11,694 nt of DNA. Source: Thermoproteota archaeon (GTDB lineage: Archaea; Thermoproteota; Methanomethylicia; Methanomethylicales; B66-G16). Where the stretch lies: assembly GCA_003649085.1 (NCBI GenBank), contig QMQV01000044.1, positions 1 to 11,694 of the forward strand, read 5' to 3'. Both the position numbers and the translations under genes were made by a program. Numbering within the stretch: the first letter of the stretch is position 1; every line of letters starts with the position of its first letter. The notes below the pieces were generated by a model. The model saw only the letters and a list, made by a program, of their open reading frames with translations. It was not told where the DNA came from and did not search any database. Below are positions 1 through 6,406 of the stretch, piece by piece.

Positions 1-1
1 C

Positions 2-60
2 CAAGGGCTCTCCTCCTTCCAATAAGTAATTAAAATATTAATTAAGATTAAATTAAGATA
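2..60 (-). promoter_or_regulatory. Promoter, ribosome binding site and start codon of a gene leaving the window at the left edge
   Basis: Read on the minus strand, a strong Shine-Dalgarno stretch (AGGAGGAG, about 17-10) is followed seven bases later by TTG at 4-2, so a minus-strand gene very probably begins here and continues beyond the left edge. Upstream of the site (21-60) the sequence is almost pure A/T, with TTAATTAAT-like boxes suited to an archaeal TATA element. Nothing of the protein is visible. The SD-to-start spacing is ideal; the exact TATA position is uncertain. Confidence 0.5.
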
Positions 61-197
61 GCTCTTGTCTTTATTGCTAAAAGCCATAAAAAGAAGGAAA
101 ATAATAGCCGTCAAAGCCGAAGCGGGACTACAATTTTAATAGTAAAAGAGCATGAAACCTGGATCTTTAAAGATGAAAAAGATTGTTTATTAATAAA

Positions 198-293
198 TGG
201 TGCTCCGGCCGGGATTTGAACCCGGGTCCCGGGCTTTCCCTGTTCTTTTAACTCGAGAGGCCCGTATCCTTGACCGGGCTGAACGACCGGAGC
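198..293 (-). tRNA. tRNA-Glu (CTC) with an intron; CCA encoded
   Basis: On the minus strand the acceptor stem GCTCCGG (293-287) pairs with CCGGAGC and is followed by discriminator A (201) and an encoded CCA (200-198). The T arm is CCGGG-TTCAAAT-CCCGG. The anticodon stem CGGGC/GCCCG holds a loop reading C-T-CTC-G-A, so the anticodon is CTC (257-255). After removing an 18-nt intron the tRNA is 75 nt plus CCA, the usual archaeal tRNA-Glu length. A T-rich tract downstream (180-176 on the minus strand) may end transcription. The gene is divergent from tRNA-Leu. Confidence 0.95.
236..253 (-). other. tRNA-Glu intron, canonical bulge-helix-bulge
   Basis: The 18-nt intron lies between tRNA positions 37 and 38. 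CTCT (loop positions 32-35) pairs with AGGG near the intron 3' end to give the central 4-bp helix with one G-U pair. Three-base bulges C-G-A and A-A-A flank it, each with the splice site after its second base. The intron closes on itself with GTT/AAC around a 5-nt loop. This is the standard substrate of the archaeal tRNA splicing endonuclease. Confidence 0.9.
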
Positions 294-317
294 ACCGATG
301 GCTTTTTATCTTATCCT

Positions 318-327
318 GTTTTATTAG
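318..327 (-). promoter_or_regulatory. TATA box of tRNA-Glu
   Basis: The minus strand reads CTAATAAAAC, centred about 29 bases upstream of the tRNA 5' end. The tRNA-Gln gene has a very similar box at the same distance, which supports the call. Confidence 0.55.
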
Positions 328-353
328 CTTTATTCACCGTCTTGGTGATAAGG

Positions 354-360
354 CTTATAG
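354..360 (+). promoter_or_regulatory. TATA box of tRNA-Leu
   Basis: CTTATAG is centred 30 bases upstream of the tRNA-Leu 5' end, where an archaeal TATA box for a tRNA gene is expected. It shares a roughly 93-bp divergent intergenic region with the tRNA-Glu promoter. Confidence 0.55.
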
Positions 361-386
361 GTATTGGTGTTGGGGATTGGTGTTGG

Positions 387-471
387 GCGGGGGTTGCCGT
401 GTCTGGTCAAAGGCGCAAGGCTCAGGACCTTGTGGGGTAGCCCTGCGTGGGTTCAAATCCCACCCCCCGCA
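387..471 (+). tRNA. tRNA-Leu (CAG)
   Basis: An 85-nt class II tRNA. The acceptor GCGGGGG (387-393) pairs with CCCCCGC (464-470), with discriminator A at 471. The D stem is GCC/GGC. The anticodon stem CAAGG/CCTTG closes loop CTCAGGA, giving anticodon CAG (423-425). A long variable arm (433-446) contains a GGG/CCC stem, as expected for leucine. The T arm is GTGGG-TTCAAAT-CCCAC. No intron is seen. CCA is not encoded (TCA follows), unlike the other two tRNA genes here. Confidence 0.95.
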
Positions 472-762
472 TCAAAGGTTTCTTAAAGCTAAACTGAAGT
501 GACTTAGGGTTGTCGTGAGACATTAGATTGTGATAGGGATCTTAACGGTATGATATTGAGAGAGCTTAGAGGTGATGGCATACATATTCACGCCGTTAAT
601 TATTTTTGGTGAGTAGATGCGCGTAGCTTAAGCCGATACTACGTGAGCTAGTCAGTTAAATGAGGTAACTCGCTTCCTCAAAGACTTGAAAATGACTGTG
701 AAGGGCAAGAAGTGAAGCGGTATGGAGAGTTAGGCTCTAATCGTGTGCCCTTAGTTTTGCTT
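472..762. other. Intergenic stretch with no gene I can support
   Basis: No start with a convincing ribosome binding site and no frame longer than about 45 codons is present on either strand. A short plus-strand frame around 645-710 would encode a helix-like peptide ending MTVKGKK, preceded in another frame by LKPILRELVS. This could be the remnant of a decayed gene but is equally explained by chance. A weak 7-bp stem (TAGCTTA with TGAGCTA, about 616-650) is also present. No C/D-box or H/ACA motif could be recognised. Confidence 0.4.
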
Positions 763-1398
763 TTAGCTTACGGTAAAAGCCCTTATCTTTGTGTGTTTAG
801 GTATATGTGGTAAGTTAAACCATATTTCAAAATCTGATTCTTCATTTATATACAGGTCTGTTAAAAGACACCAGTTTAGGTATACTTTTTCGTCGTTGTC
901 GTAGACCCCAGCTATTATGTATACTCTTTTAATCGGCTTTGTGCCAGTATTCTTGACTTTACCTTTTAAAATTTGAGTTGTGTTGTCTTTGGAGGTCCAA
1001 GTTAGGCCGTAGATTGCTATGTGATCTTCGCTTTTAGTTACTACTTCTATCTTCGGCAGCGACAGATTGGATAACTTGTTTTTAAGCTGGTTAACTTCTT
1101 CATAGGCTTTGAATAGCTCATTTTCTAAGCTATTAATTTGATTAGTTAACGTGTAGATTTTTGATTCTAGCTCATTAATCTTCATCTTTAGTTGTAGGTT
1201 TTCGCCATCTAAGGTCTGTAATTGCGTCGACAATATATTAACCTCAGTTTTTAGCTTACTGTTCTCTTCTCGCAACATATTGATAGTGTTTTGAGCATTA
1301 CTCAGCAATACTAGCATGTATATTGATGTTGTGATTAGGATTGCTATAGCTATGAGCGAAATCAGAAAAACTGTTTTATAGCCATTTTTAAAGCTCAT
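763..1398 (-). CDS. Membrane-anchored coiled-coil protein with C-terminal FxLYD-like beta domain (hypothetical)
   Basis: I do not recognise a characterised family for this 211-aa protein. Residues about 9-32 form one hydrophobic segment (signal anchor, N-terminus inside). Residues about 35-112 have heptad-like spacing of Leu/Ile/Asn with many Glu/Lys, so they are probably a coiled-coil stalk. Residues about 115-211 are beta-rich and contain LKGKVKNTGTKPIKRVYI, the pattern of FxLYD-type extracellular beta domains. The likely topology is a short cytoplasmic tail, a membrane anchor and an extracytoplasmic stalk carrying the domain. The ATG start has an SD site AGGTG (1410-1406) seven bases upstream. 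It stands as a single gene downstream of sppA, separated by 212 bases with its own tandem repeat, so it is probably transcribed independently. No enzymatic motif is visible. Confidence 0.8.
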   Translation of the reverse strand: MSFKNGYKTVFLISLIAIAILITTSIYMLVLLSNAQNTINMLREENSKLKTEVNILSTQLQTLDGENLQLKMKINELESKIYTLTNQINSLENELFKAYEEVNQLKNKLSNLSLPKIEVVTKSEDHIAIYGLTWTSKDNTTQILKGKVKNTGTKPIKRVYIIAGVYDNDEKVYLNWCLLTDLYINEESDFEIWFNLPHIPKHTKIRAFTVS

Positions 1399-1461
1399 TT
1401 AAAGCACCTTGCCAAAACCTTTGCTTTAAAAGCCTTATTAAGGTTTAGTCTTGTTTTCATA

Positions 1462-1489
1462 CCTAAGCATTTTAAGCCTAAGCATTTTA
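1462..1489. repeat. Tandem 13-bp direct repeat upstream of the coiled-coil gene
   Basis: CCTAAGCATTTTA occurs perfectly twice, at 1462-1474 and 1477-1489, with a 15-base period. It lies about 64-91 bases upstream of the start codon of the minus-strand coiled-coil gene, upstream of its likely TATA region (about 1424-1445). A tandem regulator binding site is a possible role; this is inference from position only. Confidence 0.45.
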
Positions 1490-1582
1490 TTGATCTGAGA
1501 GAATCACATAGAAGACATCCCCTTAAAGATGTGTAATAGCCGAAAGTTAAGATACGCTAGAGTCAAAACAACTATCGTACCC

Positions 1583-1600
1583 GCTAAGCTTAAGTTTAGC
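1583..1600 (-). terminator. Palindrome just downstream of sppA, possible 3' end signal
   Basis: GCTAAGCTTAAGTTTAGC is a nearly perfect 18-bp palindrome centred on CTTAAG, with one mismatched pair. It lies 10 bases beyond the sppA stop codon on the minus strand and is followed there by a GTTGTTTT stretch. It could mark the 3' end of the ppa-sppA transcript. Archaeal termination depends mainly on T tracts, so the role is uncertain. Confidence 0.25.
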
Positions 1601-1610
1601 CAAGGTCGTT

Positions 1611-3170
1611 TTAGCTTGTTAGATATTTTGCTATGTTGTGTATTAGCTTCATGTTATCTGCTTGATGCGCATATGGCTCCTTTAAGAAAGTTTGGTCACT
1701 TATTGCTACTACTCCTTGTCTCGCTACGATGACTGGATAGTTTGACTTTACATTAGCCGTCGTTAACCATGTGTTTTGCGCCATCGCTATTGCTCCTTTG
1801 GTGGTGTAAATTGCCGTAGCAGTATACAGTATTAGCTTGTCGACACCTTGCGTTATCGTATTGTTTTGATCTAAGCTTGTTATGTAGATGTTTCTGTAGT
1901 TCTTATCGTTGTTCTCTAAGTTGTATAGGTAGCCAGTGGCGAAGGTTATTTGAAAATCCGTTGCTATGGTGTTTATAGCATTAGGTGCGGCTTTTTCAGG
2001 ATCGTAGATTAACAGCAATTTTCCTCCTTGTTCAAGGTAGTTTCTAATGGCTTTTCTTTCTTCTTGTGTATACGGTTTAGTTGGAGATATTATGACTATG
2101 GCATTATACTTCTCTAAGCTTACGTCTACGAGGTTTTTGACGAAGCTTATTGACCTTCCTCGAGAGCATATCTCCTTGATAAGCAGCTCTATGTCGCTTG
2201 ATGCATAAGCGTTTTGATGGCCTACGTCAAAAGCTATGGACTTAGATGGTGACTTAGCTGCTTGAAAAGCCTCTTGTTTTATTACCTCAACTTCAGTTAT
2301 TGGCTTAGGCTTGAGTGACGGTAGGTACAGGTAATATAGCGATGGAGGTGTGCTCATATTAGCTAAGTCTTCTAAACACTTTATGGCTTGTGTTTGACTT
2401 GTATACCAAGTTGTTGGTGTCTGCTTAACCTCTTTATTGAGGAATACTACTTGATACCCTTCCACTTCTGCTAACTGAGCTGCCTTTTTAATAGCGTCGT
2501 CTAGGTTTCCTATCTCATCCACTAACCCCATAGCTCTTGCTTGTAGCCCTGTATAGATAGCTGACTTCATGAGCTCCGTCTCTGGCACCTTAAGCTTAGA
2601 CCCTCTATGCACTTTTATGGTGTTAATGAAATCTTGTAATGCTTGGTTTACTAGCTCATAGAAATCTAGTTCTGATAACCCTGTGTACTTGTAAGGCCCC
2701 GTTTCCACGATTTTTTCAGATGGATATGGCTGTGTAGGCTTTATCGCAATTACGCCTATGCTTCCCACCAAGCTCATGGGTAATGCGTAGATATAGTCGG
2801 CAACAACAGCTATGTAATACCCTCCCGACAGCGCTCCTGCTAGTATCGACGTTACTACGGGTTTTTCAGCTTTGAGCTTAAGAAGCTGTAAATACACATC
2901 CTGTATGGCGCTTACTGACCCTCCTGGGCTGTCTAACTTTAACACTACCGCTTTTATTGACACATTTTGAAGCGCATACTGCATCAATGAGGTGTAGAAG
3001 TCCCTTGTTGAAGTGTATATTATAGGGGTATTGACTTCCACTACGGCTATTAAGTTCTTATTTTGGCTCTCTGATCTCAGATAAGCTGACGCATGTAAGA
3101 CACTTACGGCTACGGCTATAGCTGCTATAATCGCTATTACTGTTATGTGGTATTTTCCTTTAAGGTGCAT
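1611..3170 (-). CDS. sppA: SppA-like signal peptide peptidase (S49) fused to a C-terminal DUF4350/GIFT-type domain
   Basis: A 519-aa membrane-bound serine protease that should degrade cleaved signal peptides. Residues 8-30 form the signal anchor. The S49 core spans about 40-235, with LDSPGGSV at 79-86 and the nucleophile region AGALSGGYYIA with Ser115. Lys161 in ETGPYKYTG fits the catalytic lysine; its distance of 46 residues is close to the 52 known in Bacillus SppA. The typical core end IYTGLQARAMGLVDEIG lies at 205-221. After a linker, residues about 311-519 form a second Rossmann-like domain of the DUF4350/GIFT type, with AIVIISPTKPYTQEERK and YLEQGGKLLLIYDP. The usual archaeal SppA stops after the protease core, so this is a fusion. 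It begins 14 bases after ppa and is likely its operon partner. The SD site is weak. Protease call is firm; the C-terminal domain name is by pattern. Confidence 0.85.
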   Translation of the reverse strand: MHLKGKYHITVIAIIAAIAVAVSVLHASAYLRSESQNKNLIAVVEVNTPIIYTSTRDFYTSLMQYALQNVSIKAVVLKLDSPGGSVSAIQDVYLQLLKLKAEKPVVTSILAGALSGGYYIAVVADYIYALPMSLVGSIGVIAIKPTQPYPSEKIVETGPYKYTGLSELDFYELVNQALQDFINTIKVHRGSKLKVPETELMKSAIYTGLQARAMGLVDEIGNLDDAIKKAAQLAEVEGYQVVFLNKEVKQTPTTWYTSQTQAIKCLEDLANMSTPPSLYYLYLPSLKPKPITEVEVIKQEAFQAAKSPSKSIAFDVGHQNAYASSDIELLIKEICSRGRSISFVKNLVDVSLEKYNAIVIISPTKPYTQEERKAIRNYLEQGGKLLLIYDPEKAAPNAINTIATDFQITFATGYLYNLENNDKNYRNIYITSLDQNNTITQGVDKLILYTATAIYTTKGAIAMAQNTWLTTANVKSNYPVIVARQGVVAISDQTFLKEPYAHQADNMKLIHNIAKYLTS

Positions 3171-3184
3171 AGCTTATCGATCCA

Positions 3185-3712
3185 TTACTTACTTGCCTTA
3201 TATCGCTCCATTGCCTCCATAATCTTCTTCTTAGCTATCGCGTTGTCTTGCCATCCAGTTACTCTAACCCATTTTCCTTTTTCAAGCTCCTTGTAGTGTT
3301 CAAAGAAGTGTTTTATTTGGTCCAATATTGATTGTGGTAGTTCTCTTATATCGTTGTATATTCCATAGCGTGGGTCTAGCTTTTCTATTGGCACTGCTAT
3401 TACCTTTGAATCTGGACCTTCCTCGTCTTCCATTAATAACAGCCCTATTGGCTTAACTCTTAACACTGCCCCAGGTGCTACCGGGCTTGTACTAACTACT
3501 AGTACATCTACTGGATCTCCGTCTTCCTCTAGCGTTTGCGGTATGAAACCATAGTTGAATGGGTAGAACATTGCAGTATATAGGAATCTATCTACGAATA
3601 TTAGTCCTGTTTTCTTGTCAAGTTCGTATTTTACGTTACCCCCTTGTGGTATTTCAATTACTACGTAGATGTCCTCTGGTGGGTTTTTACCTGGTGGAAG
3701 TTTATCAATCAT
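3185..3712 (-). CDS. ppa: Inorganic pyrophosphatase, soluble family I
   Basis: Hydrolyses pyrophosphate to two phosphates in the cytoplasm, pulling biosynthetic reactions forward. With ATG at 3712 as the start the protein has 175 aa, the normal family length. It then begins [15 protein letters not shown], matching the usual archaeal N-terminus. A GAGGG site lies eight bases upstream. A TTG at 3751 would add 13 residues but has no good SD site. The signature DGDPVDVLV holds Asp64, Asp66 and Asp69. Glu20, Lys28, Glu30, Arg42, Tyr54, Asp96, Asp101 and Lys103 correspond to the E. coli metal and phosphate ligands with a shift of at most one. The gene heads a two-gene unit with the SppA-like protease and is divergent from the M50 gene. 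Confidence 0.95.
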   Translation of the reverse strand: MIDKLPPGKNPPEDIYVVIEIPQGGNVKYELDKKTGLIFVDRFLYTAMFYPFNYGFIPQTLEEDGDPVDVLVVSTSPVAPGAVLRVKPIGLLLMEDEEGPDSKVIAVPIEKLDPRYGIYNDIRELPQSILDQIKHFFEHYKELEKGKWVRVTGWQDNAIAKKKIMEAMERYKASK

Positions 3713-3754
3713 GTTTTTTACCCTCAGTGCATAGTTTAAAGCTATGAACAACTA

Positions 3755-3784
3755 CTTAAAAGTGACTATCTGAAGTTTATAGTA
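3755..3784. promoter_or_regulatory. Divergent promoter between ppa and the M50 gene
   Basis: On the plus strand GTTTATAGTA (3775-3784) is centred about 25 bases before the GTG at 3803, which suggests a leaderless or nearly leaderless transcript. On the minus strand CACTTTTAAGTAG (about 3753-3765) lies roughly 45 bases upstream of the ppa ATG and would give a short leader containing the GAGGG site. Both calls rest on motif and distance only. Confidence 0.45.
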
Positions 3785-3802
3785 TAGAGAGAATAGAGGG
3801 AA

Positions 3803-4417
3803 GTGAAGGGGTTGCTGAGGGAGGGAGTTAGTGAACTTCTCAGCTTGCTTTTAGCTTGGGCTGTTTTAAGCTTTTGTTTTGCACTTAGGTGGACGTATGA
3901 TTTATGGTCTTTTCTCTTAGCGTTTGCTATTTCGTCTTTAACCGTTGGCTTAGGTTTTGTACTTCATGAGCTTAGTCATAGAGAAGTTGCGAATAGGCTT
4001 GGCTGCAAGGCAGAGTTCAGGCTTTGGCCTACTGGCTTAGTATTTGCACTAGCTTTAGCCTTGCTGACACACGGAGATGTGGTCTTTGCTGCTCCAGGAG
4101 CAGTTCATATACACCCTTTAGTTTTAGCATCTGTCTTTGATGAAAAGGAAGTTCGAAAAAGCTTCGGCGTGATCTCACTCATCGGTCCTTTAACCAATTA
4201 CGCATTAGCTATTGCTTTCTTAGCTCTAAGCTTCTTAGGGTTTGGCTCCCTCTATGCCATGACCTGCTATATTGGGTTTAGCGTTAACGTTTGGTTAGCT
4301 CTATTTAATATGTTGCCTATTCCACCGCTTGATGGCTCAAAGGTCTTAAACTGGAGCAAGGTTATCTGGGTTAGCGTTTTCGCAATTTTCTTAGTGACAA
4401 TGTTTCTGCCTTATTAA
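3803..4417 (+). CDS. Compact M50-family (site-2 protease type) membrane metallopeptidase
   Basis: A 204-aa polytopic membrane protein. HELSH at 55-59 is the HExxH zinc motif, inside a hydrophobic segment. NMLPIPPLDGSKV at 169-181 is the second M50 motif, with Asp177 as the third zinc ligand, and GPLTN (128-132) is also typical. About five hydrophobic segments are seen. There is no PDZ or CBS domain, so this is a minimal form like the small archaeal M50 proteins. The family cleaves substrates inside the membrane; the substrate here is unknown. GTG at 3803 fits a TATA box about 25 bases upstream. TTG at 3812 is an alternative start. Its stop codon overlaps by four bases that of the convergent COG2426-type gene. 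Confidence 0.85.
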   Translation: MKGLLREGVSELLSLLLAWAVLSFCFALRWTYDLWSFLLAFAISSLTVGLGFVLHELSHREVANRLGCKAEFRLWPTGLVFALALALLTHGDVVFAAPGAVHIHPLVLASVFDEKEVRKSFGVISLIGPLTNYALAIAFLALSFLGFGSLYAMTCYIGFSVNVWLALFNMLPIPPLDGSKVLNWSKVIWVSVFAIFLVTMFLPY

Positions 4418-4860
4418 CTCAACATACCCAAAGCTCGCATTGATAGAAGTTCAACTAACGTCGCCGCTATTAATACCCCTAAGGAAATTGAGAGTATGGA
4501 CTTTTTAAGCTTAAACCCTAGAGCAAAAGCAGCGGCTGATGCTGTCCAAGCCCCTGACACGGGCAGAGGTATTGCTACAAAAGCTGCTAGCCCTATAAAA
4601 CCGTACTTTGAAACATAAGGATAAGCTTTTGCCCTAGCTTCATCTAAGAACTTCTTAGTTATTGGCAACGCTTTAGTAATGTGAGACTCAAGTATCGATA
4701 AAAGCACGGGTAGTGTGAAAGCTGGGATCAAGTTTCCTGTTAAAGCTAATATGAATACTTTAATTGGATGTACCCCATATGCTAAGCCTAACGGTATTGC
4801 ACCTCGACATTCAATGAAAGGAGACGCCGCCATCATGAGGATTAAAAGCTCAATTTGCAA
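4414..4860 (-). CDS. COG2426-type small membrane protein (putative small multidrug export family)
   Basis: A 148-aa, mostly hydrophobic protein. It has ECRGAIPLGLAYGV at 17-30 and PLPVSGAWTAS at 99-109, the conserved blocks of the family annotated as putative small multidrug export (PF06695). Hydrophobic segments lie at about 5-55 and 86-145, separated by a basic, helical loop (60-82). The export activity is an annotation tradition rather than a demonstrated function, and the two motif blocks resemble re-entrant transporter loops. The TTG start is preceded 12 bases upstream by GGAGG. The gene overlaps the end of the DegT-type aminotransferase by 11 bases, so the two are co-transcribed and probably translationally coupled. 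It ends tail to tail with the M50 gene in a 4-base overlap. Confidence 0.75.
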   Translation of the reverse strand: MQIELLILMMAASPFIECRGAIPLGLAYGVHPIKVFILALTGNLIPAFTLPVLLSILESHITKALPITKKFLDEARAKAYPYVSKYGFIGLAAFVAIPLPVSGAWTASAAAFALGFKLKKSILSISLGVLIAATLVELLSMRALGMLS

Positions 4861-5998
4861 AGTGCTTAAACGCCTCCTTCAGTGCAGACACTATGTGTTC
4901 AATGTCCTCTAGCGTTAGAGAGGGATGCGTTGGTAATGAAAACACTGTTGAAGCTACAGCTTCAGTTTTTGGGAGTTTAAGCTCTCCGTAGCCTAGCTTG
5001 GCGTATAACGGGGTTTTATGGAGTGGTGTCGGATAATATATCGTAGCAGCAATGCCTCTTGAATTCAAATAGCTTACCACCTTATCTCTAAGCGTTTGCC
5101 CCTTTTCAACTCGTACGGTAAGTAAGTACCAGTTCGGCTGTTTATGCGGCTTAAGCTGTGGCAGTATTAATTGGTCACCCAGCTTCTCTTCTTCTAGCCT
5201 TCTCAACAGGTATTCAGCATTTCTCCTCCTTATGGATAGGAAGTCGTTAAGCTTCTTAAGCTGAACTAGCCCTATCGCTGCTTCAAGCTCAGGCATCCTC
5301 AAATTAGAGCCGAGTCTTTCATAGTCGTATCCTTTAACCTGTCCATGCGTCCTCACACTCTTAAGCTGTTCCGCTAATTCTAGATTGTTTGTAGCTATAG
5401 CCCCTCCTTCTCCAGTTGTGATTATCTTACCTGGGTAAAAGCTAAAACAGCCTACATCACCTAATGTACCCACTTTAAAACCTCTATACGAGGAGCCTAG
5501 TGCTTGAGCTGCATCCTCTATAACCTTTAAAGAGTTGTTCTCTGCGATCTTCAAAACCTCATCCATGTCTGCCGGAAAGCCATACAAATGTACGGGGACT
5601 ATTGCCACGGTGTTTCGCGTAACCTTTTTCTCAAGGTCATTGATATCTAACGTGTAGTCTTCTAAGTTTACATCTACGAAAACTGGCCTTAAGCCTGCTA
5701 GCAACGCTGCGTTAGCTGTAGCTACAAAGGTTAAAGAAGGCATCAAAACTTCTGAGCTTCTCTTTACGTTCAAAGTTAAGTATGATGCAAGTAGAGCAGA
5801 TGTGCCGGAATTTACAGCAATGACCTCCTTAACGCCTAAGTAGCTTGCAAGTTGTTTTTCAAACTCCCTAACCTTTTCTCCTCCTTGTGGTGTTGGGTTT
5901 GTCAAGATGCCGCTTCTTAAAACTTGAATTACCGCAGAAACCTCTTCTTCACCTATTATCGGCCTGTTTATTGGTATACTACGCGGCATCTTCATCAC
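4850..5998 (-). CDS. DegT/DnrJ/EryC1/StrS family sugar-nucleotide aminotransferase
   Basis: A 382-aa PLP-dependent fold-type I enzyme, normal length for the family, which transfers an amino group to keto-sugar nucleotides for surface polysaccharide or glycan synthesis. Visible landmarks are NSGTSALL (63-70, phosphate binding), EDAAQALGS (161-169, Asp162 binding the pyridine nitrogen) and CFSFYPGKIITTGEGG with Lys191 as the PLP-binding lysine. YYPTPLHKTPLY near the C-terminus is also typical. The exact sugar cannot be read from sequence. Start candidates are GTG 5998, ATG 5995 and ATG 5989, none with a strong SD site. The downstream COG2426-type membrane gene overlaps it. No glycosyltransferase or nucleotide-sugar gene is adjacent. 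Confidence 0.9.
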   Translation of the reverse strand: MMKMPRSIPINRPIIGEEEVSAVIQVLRSGILTNPTPQGGEKVREFEKQLASYLGVKEVIAVNSGTSALLASYLTLNVKRSSEVLMPSLTFVATANAALLAGLRPVFVDVNLEDYTLDINDLEKKVTRNTVAIVPVHLYGFPADMDEVLKIAENNSLKVIEDAAQALGSSYRGFKVGTLGDVGCFSFYPGKIITTGEGGAIATNNLELAEQLKSVRTHGQVKGYDYERLGSNLRMPELEAAIGLVQLKKLNDFLSIRRRNAEYLLRRLEEEKLGDQLILPQLKPHKQPNWYLLTVRVEKGQTLRDKVVSYLNSRGIAATIYYPTPLHKTPLYAKLGYGELKLPKTEAVASTVFSLPTHPSLTLEDIEHIVSALKEAFKHFAN

Positions 5999-6035
5999 TT
6001 AAGGCGTCATAATTATCTTGAAGAGCAGCTTTAGT

Positions 6036-6063
6036 TTAAGCTTAGATTCTTAGGAAAGCTTAA
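6036..6063. repeat. 8-bp inverted repeat between divergent degT-like and Trm112-like genes
   Basis: TTAAGCTT (6036-6043) and AAGCTTAA (6056-6063) form a perfect inverted repeat with a 12-base spacer in the 112-base divergent intergenic region. Each arm is itself nearly palindromic. It could be an operator serving either gene, but AAGCTT is common throughout the window, so chance is plausible. Confidence 0.3.
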
Positions 6064-6110
6064 GTAATTTTGTTAAAGTTTTTGAAAAAGTAGTGCTCAG
6101 GTGATGTGTA

Positions 6111-6386
6111 TTGAAGAGGAGGTTAATGGAGATTTTGGCATGTCCGATATGTAAACATCATCCACTTGAGTTATATGTCTTTGTTGAGAAGGATGAGATA
6201 GAGGAAGGGCTCATAGTTTGCACTAAGTGTAAAAGGTGGTATCCGATAATAGAGACAATACCCCACATGTTACCAGACGAGCTTAGAAGCAAAGATGAAG
6301 ACTTGTCGTTTTTAGAGAAGTGGAAGGATAAAATACCGTCGCAGATTTTAGAAAAAGGTGTGCCATTTAACTTATCAAGCAAATAG
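6111..6386 (+). CDS. Trm112/UPF0434-family zinc protein
   Basis: A 91-aa protein with the Trm112 zinc site: CPIC (Cys11, Cys14) and CTKC (Cys37, Cys40), followed by [16 protein letters not shown], the family signature. Trm112 proteins bind and stabilise class I methyltransferases that modify tRNA, rRNA or translation release factors, acting as a shared cytoplasmic partner. The start is TTG, set by a clear SD site GGTGAT (6100-6105) five bases upstream; the ATG six residues later has no comparable site. The core ends near residue 57, and a charged tail of about 34 residues follows, longer than in many archaeal members. No methyltransferase gene lies next to it, so the partner cannot be told. 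Confidence 0.85.
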   Translation: MKRRLMEILACPICKHHPLELYVFVEKDEIEEGLIVCTKCKRWYPIIETIPHMLPDELRSKDEDLSFLEKWKDKIPSQILEKGVPFNLSSK

Positions 6387-6406
6387 TGGGCTTTTTCCAC
6401 ATCACT

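Noticed and set aside
387..471. Intron in tRNA-Leu
   Set aside because: The extra length is the class II variable arm, and the anticodon loop is seven bases without insertion.
197..502. Plus-strand open frame of 101 codons
   Set aside because: It runs across both tRNA genes (antisense to Glu, sense through Leu) and has no ribosome binding site.
1529..1732. Plus-strand open frame of 67 codons
   Set aside because: It overlaps the end of the SppA-like gene antisense and contains a palindrome region; composition is that of a shadow frame.
3559..3747. Plus-strand open frame of 62 codons
   Set aside because: It is antisense to the pyrophosphatase active-site region and is a shadow.
6158..6400. 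Minus-strand open frame antisense to the Trm112-like gene
   Set aside because: The plus-strand frame has the CPIC/CTKC zinc motif and a good SD site; the opposite frame is serine-rich and featureless.
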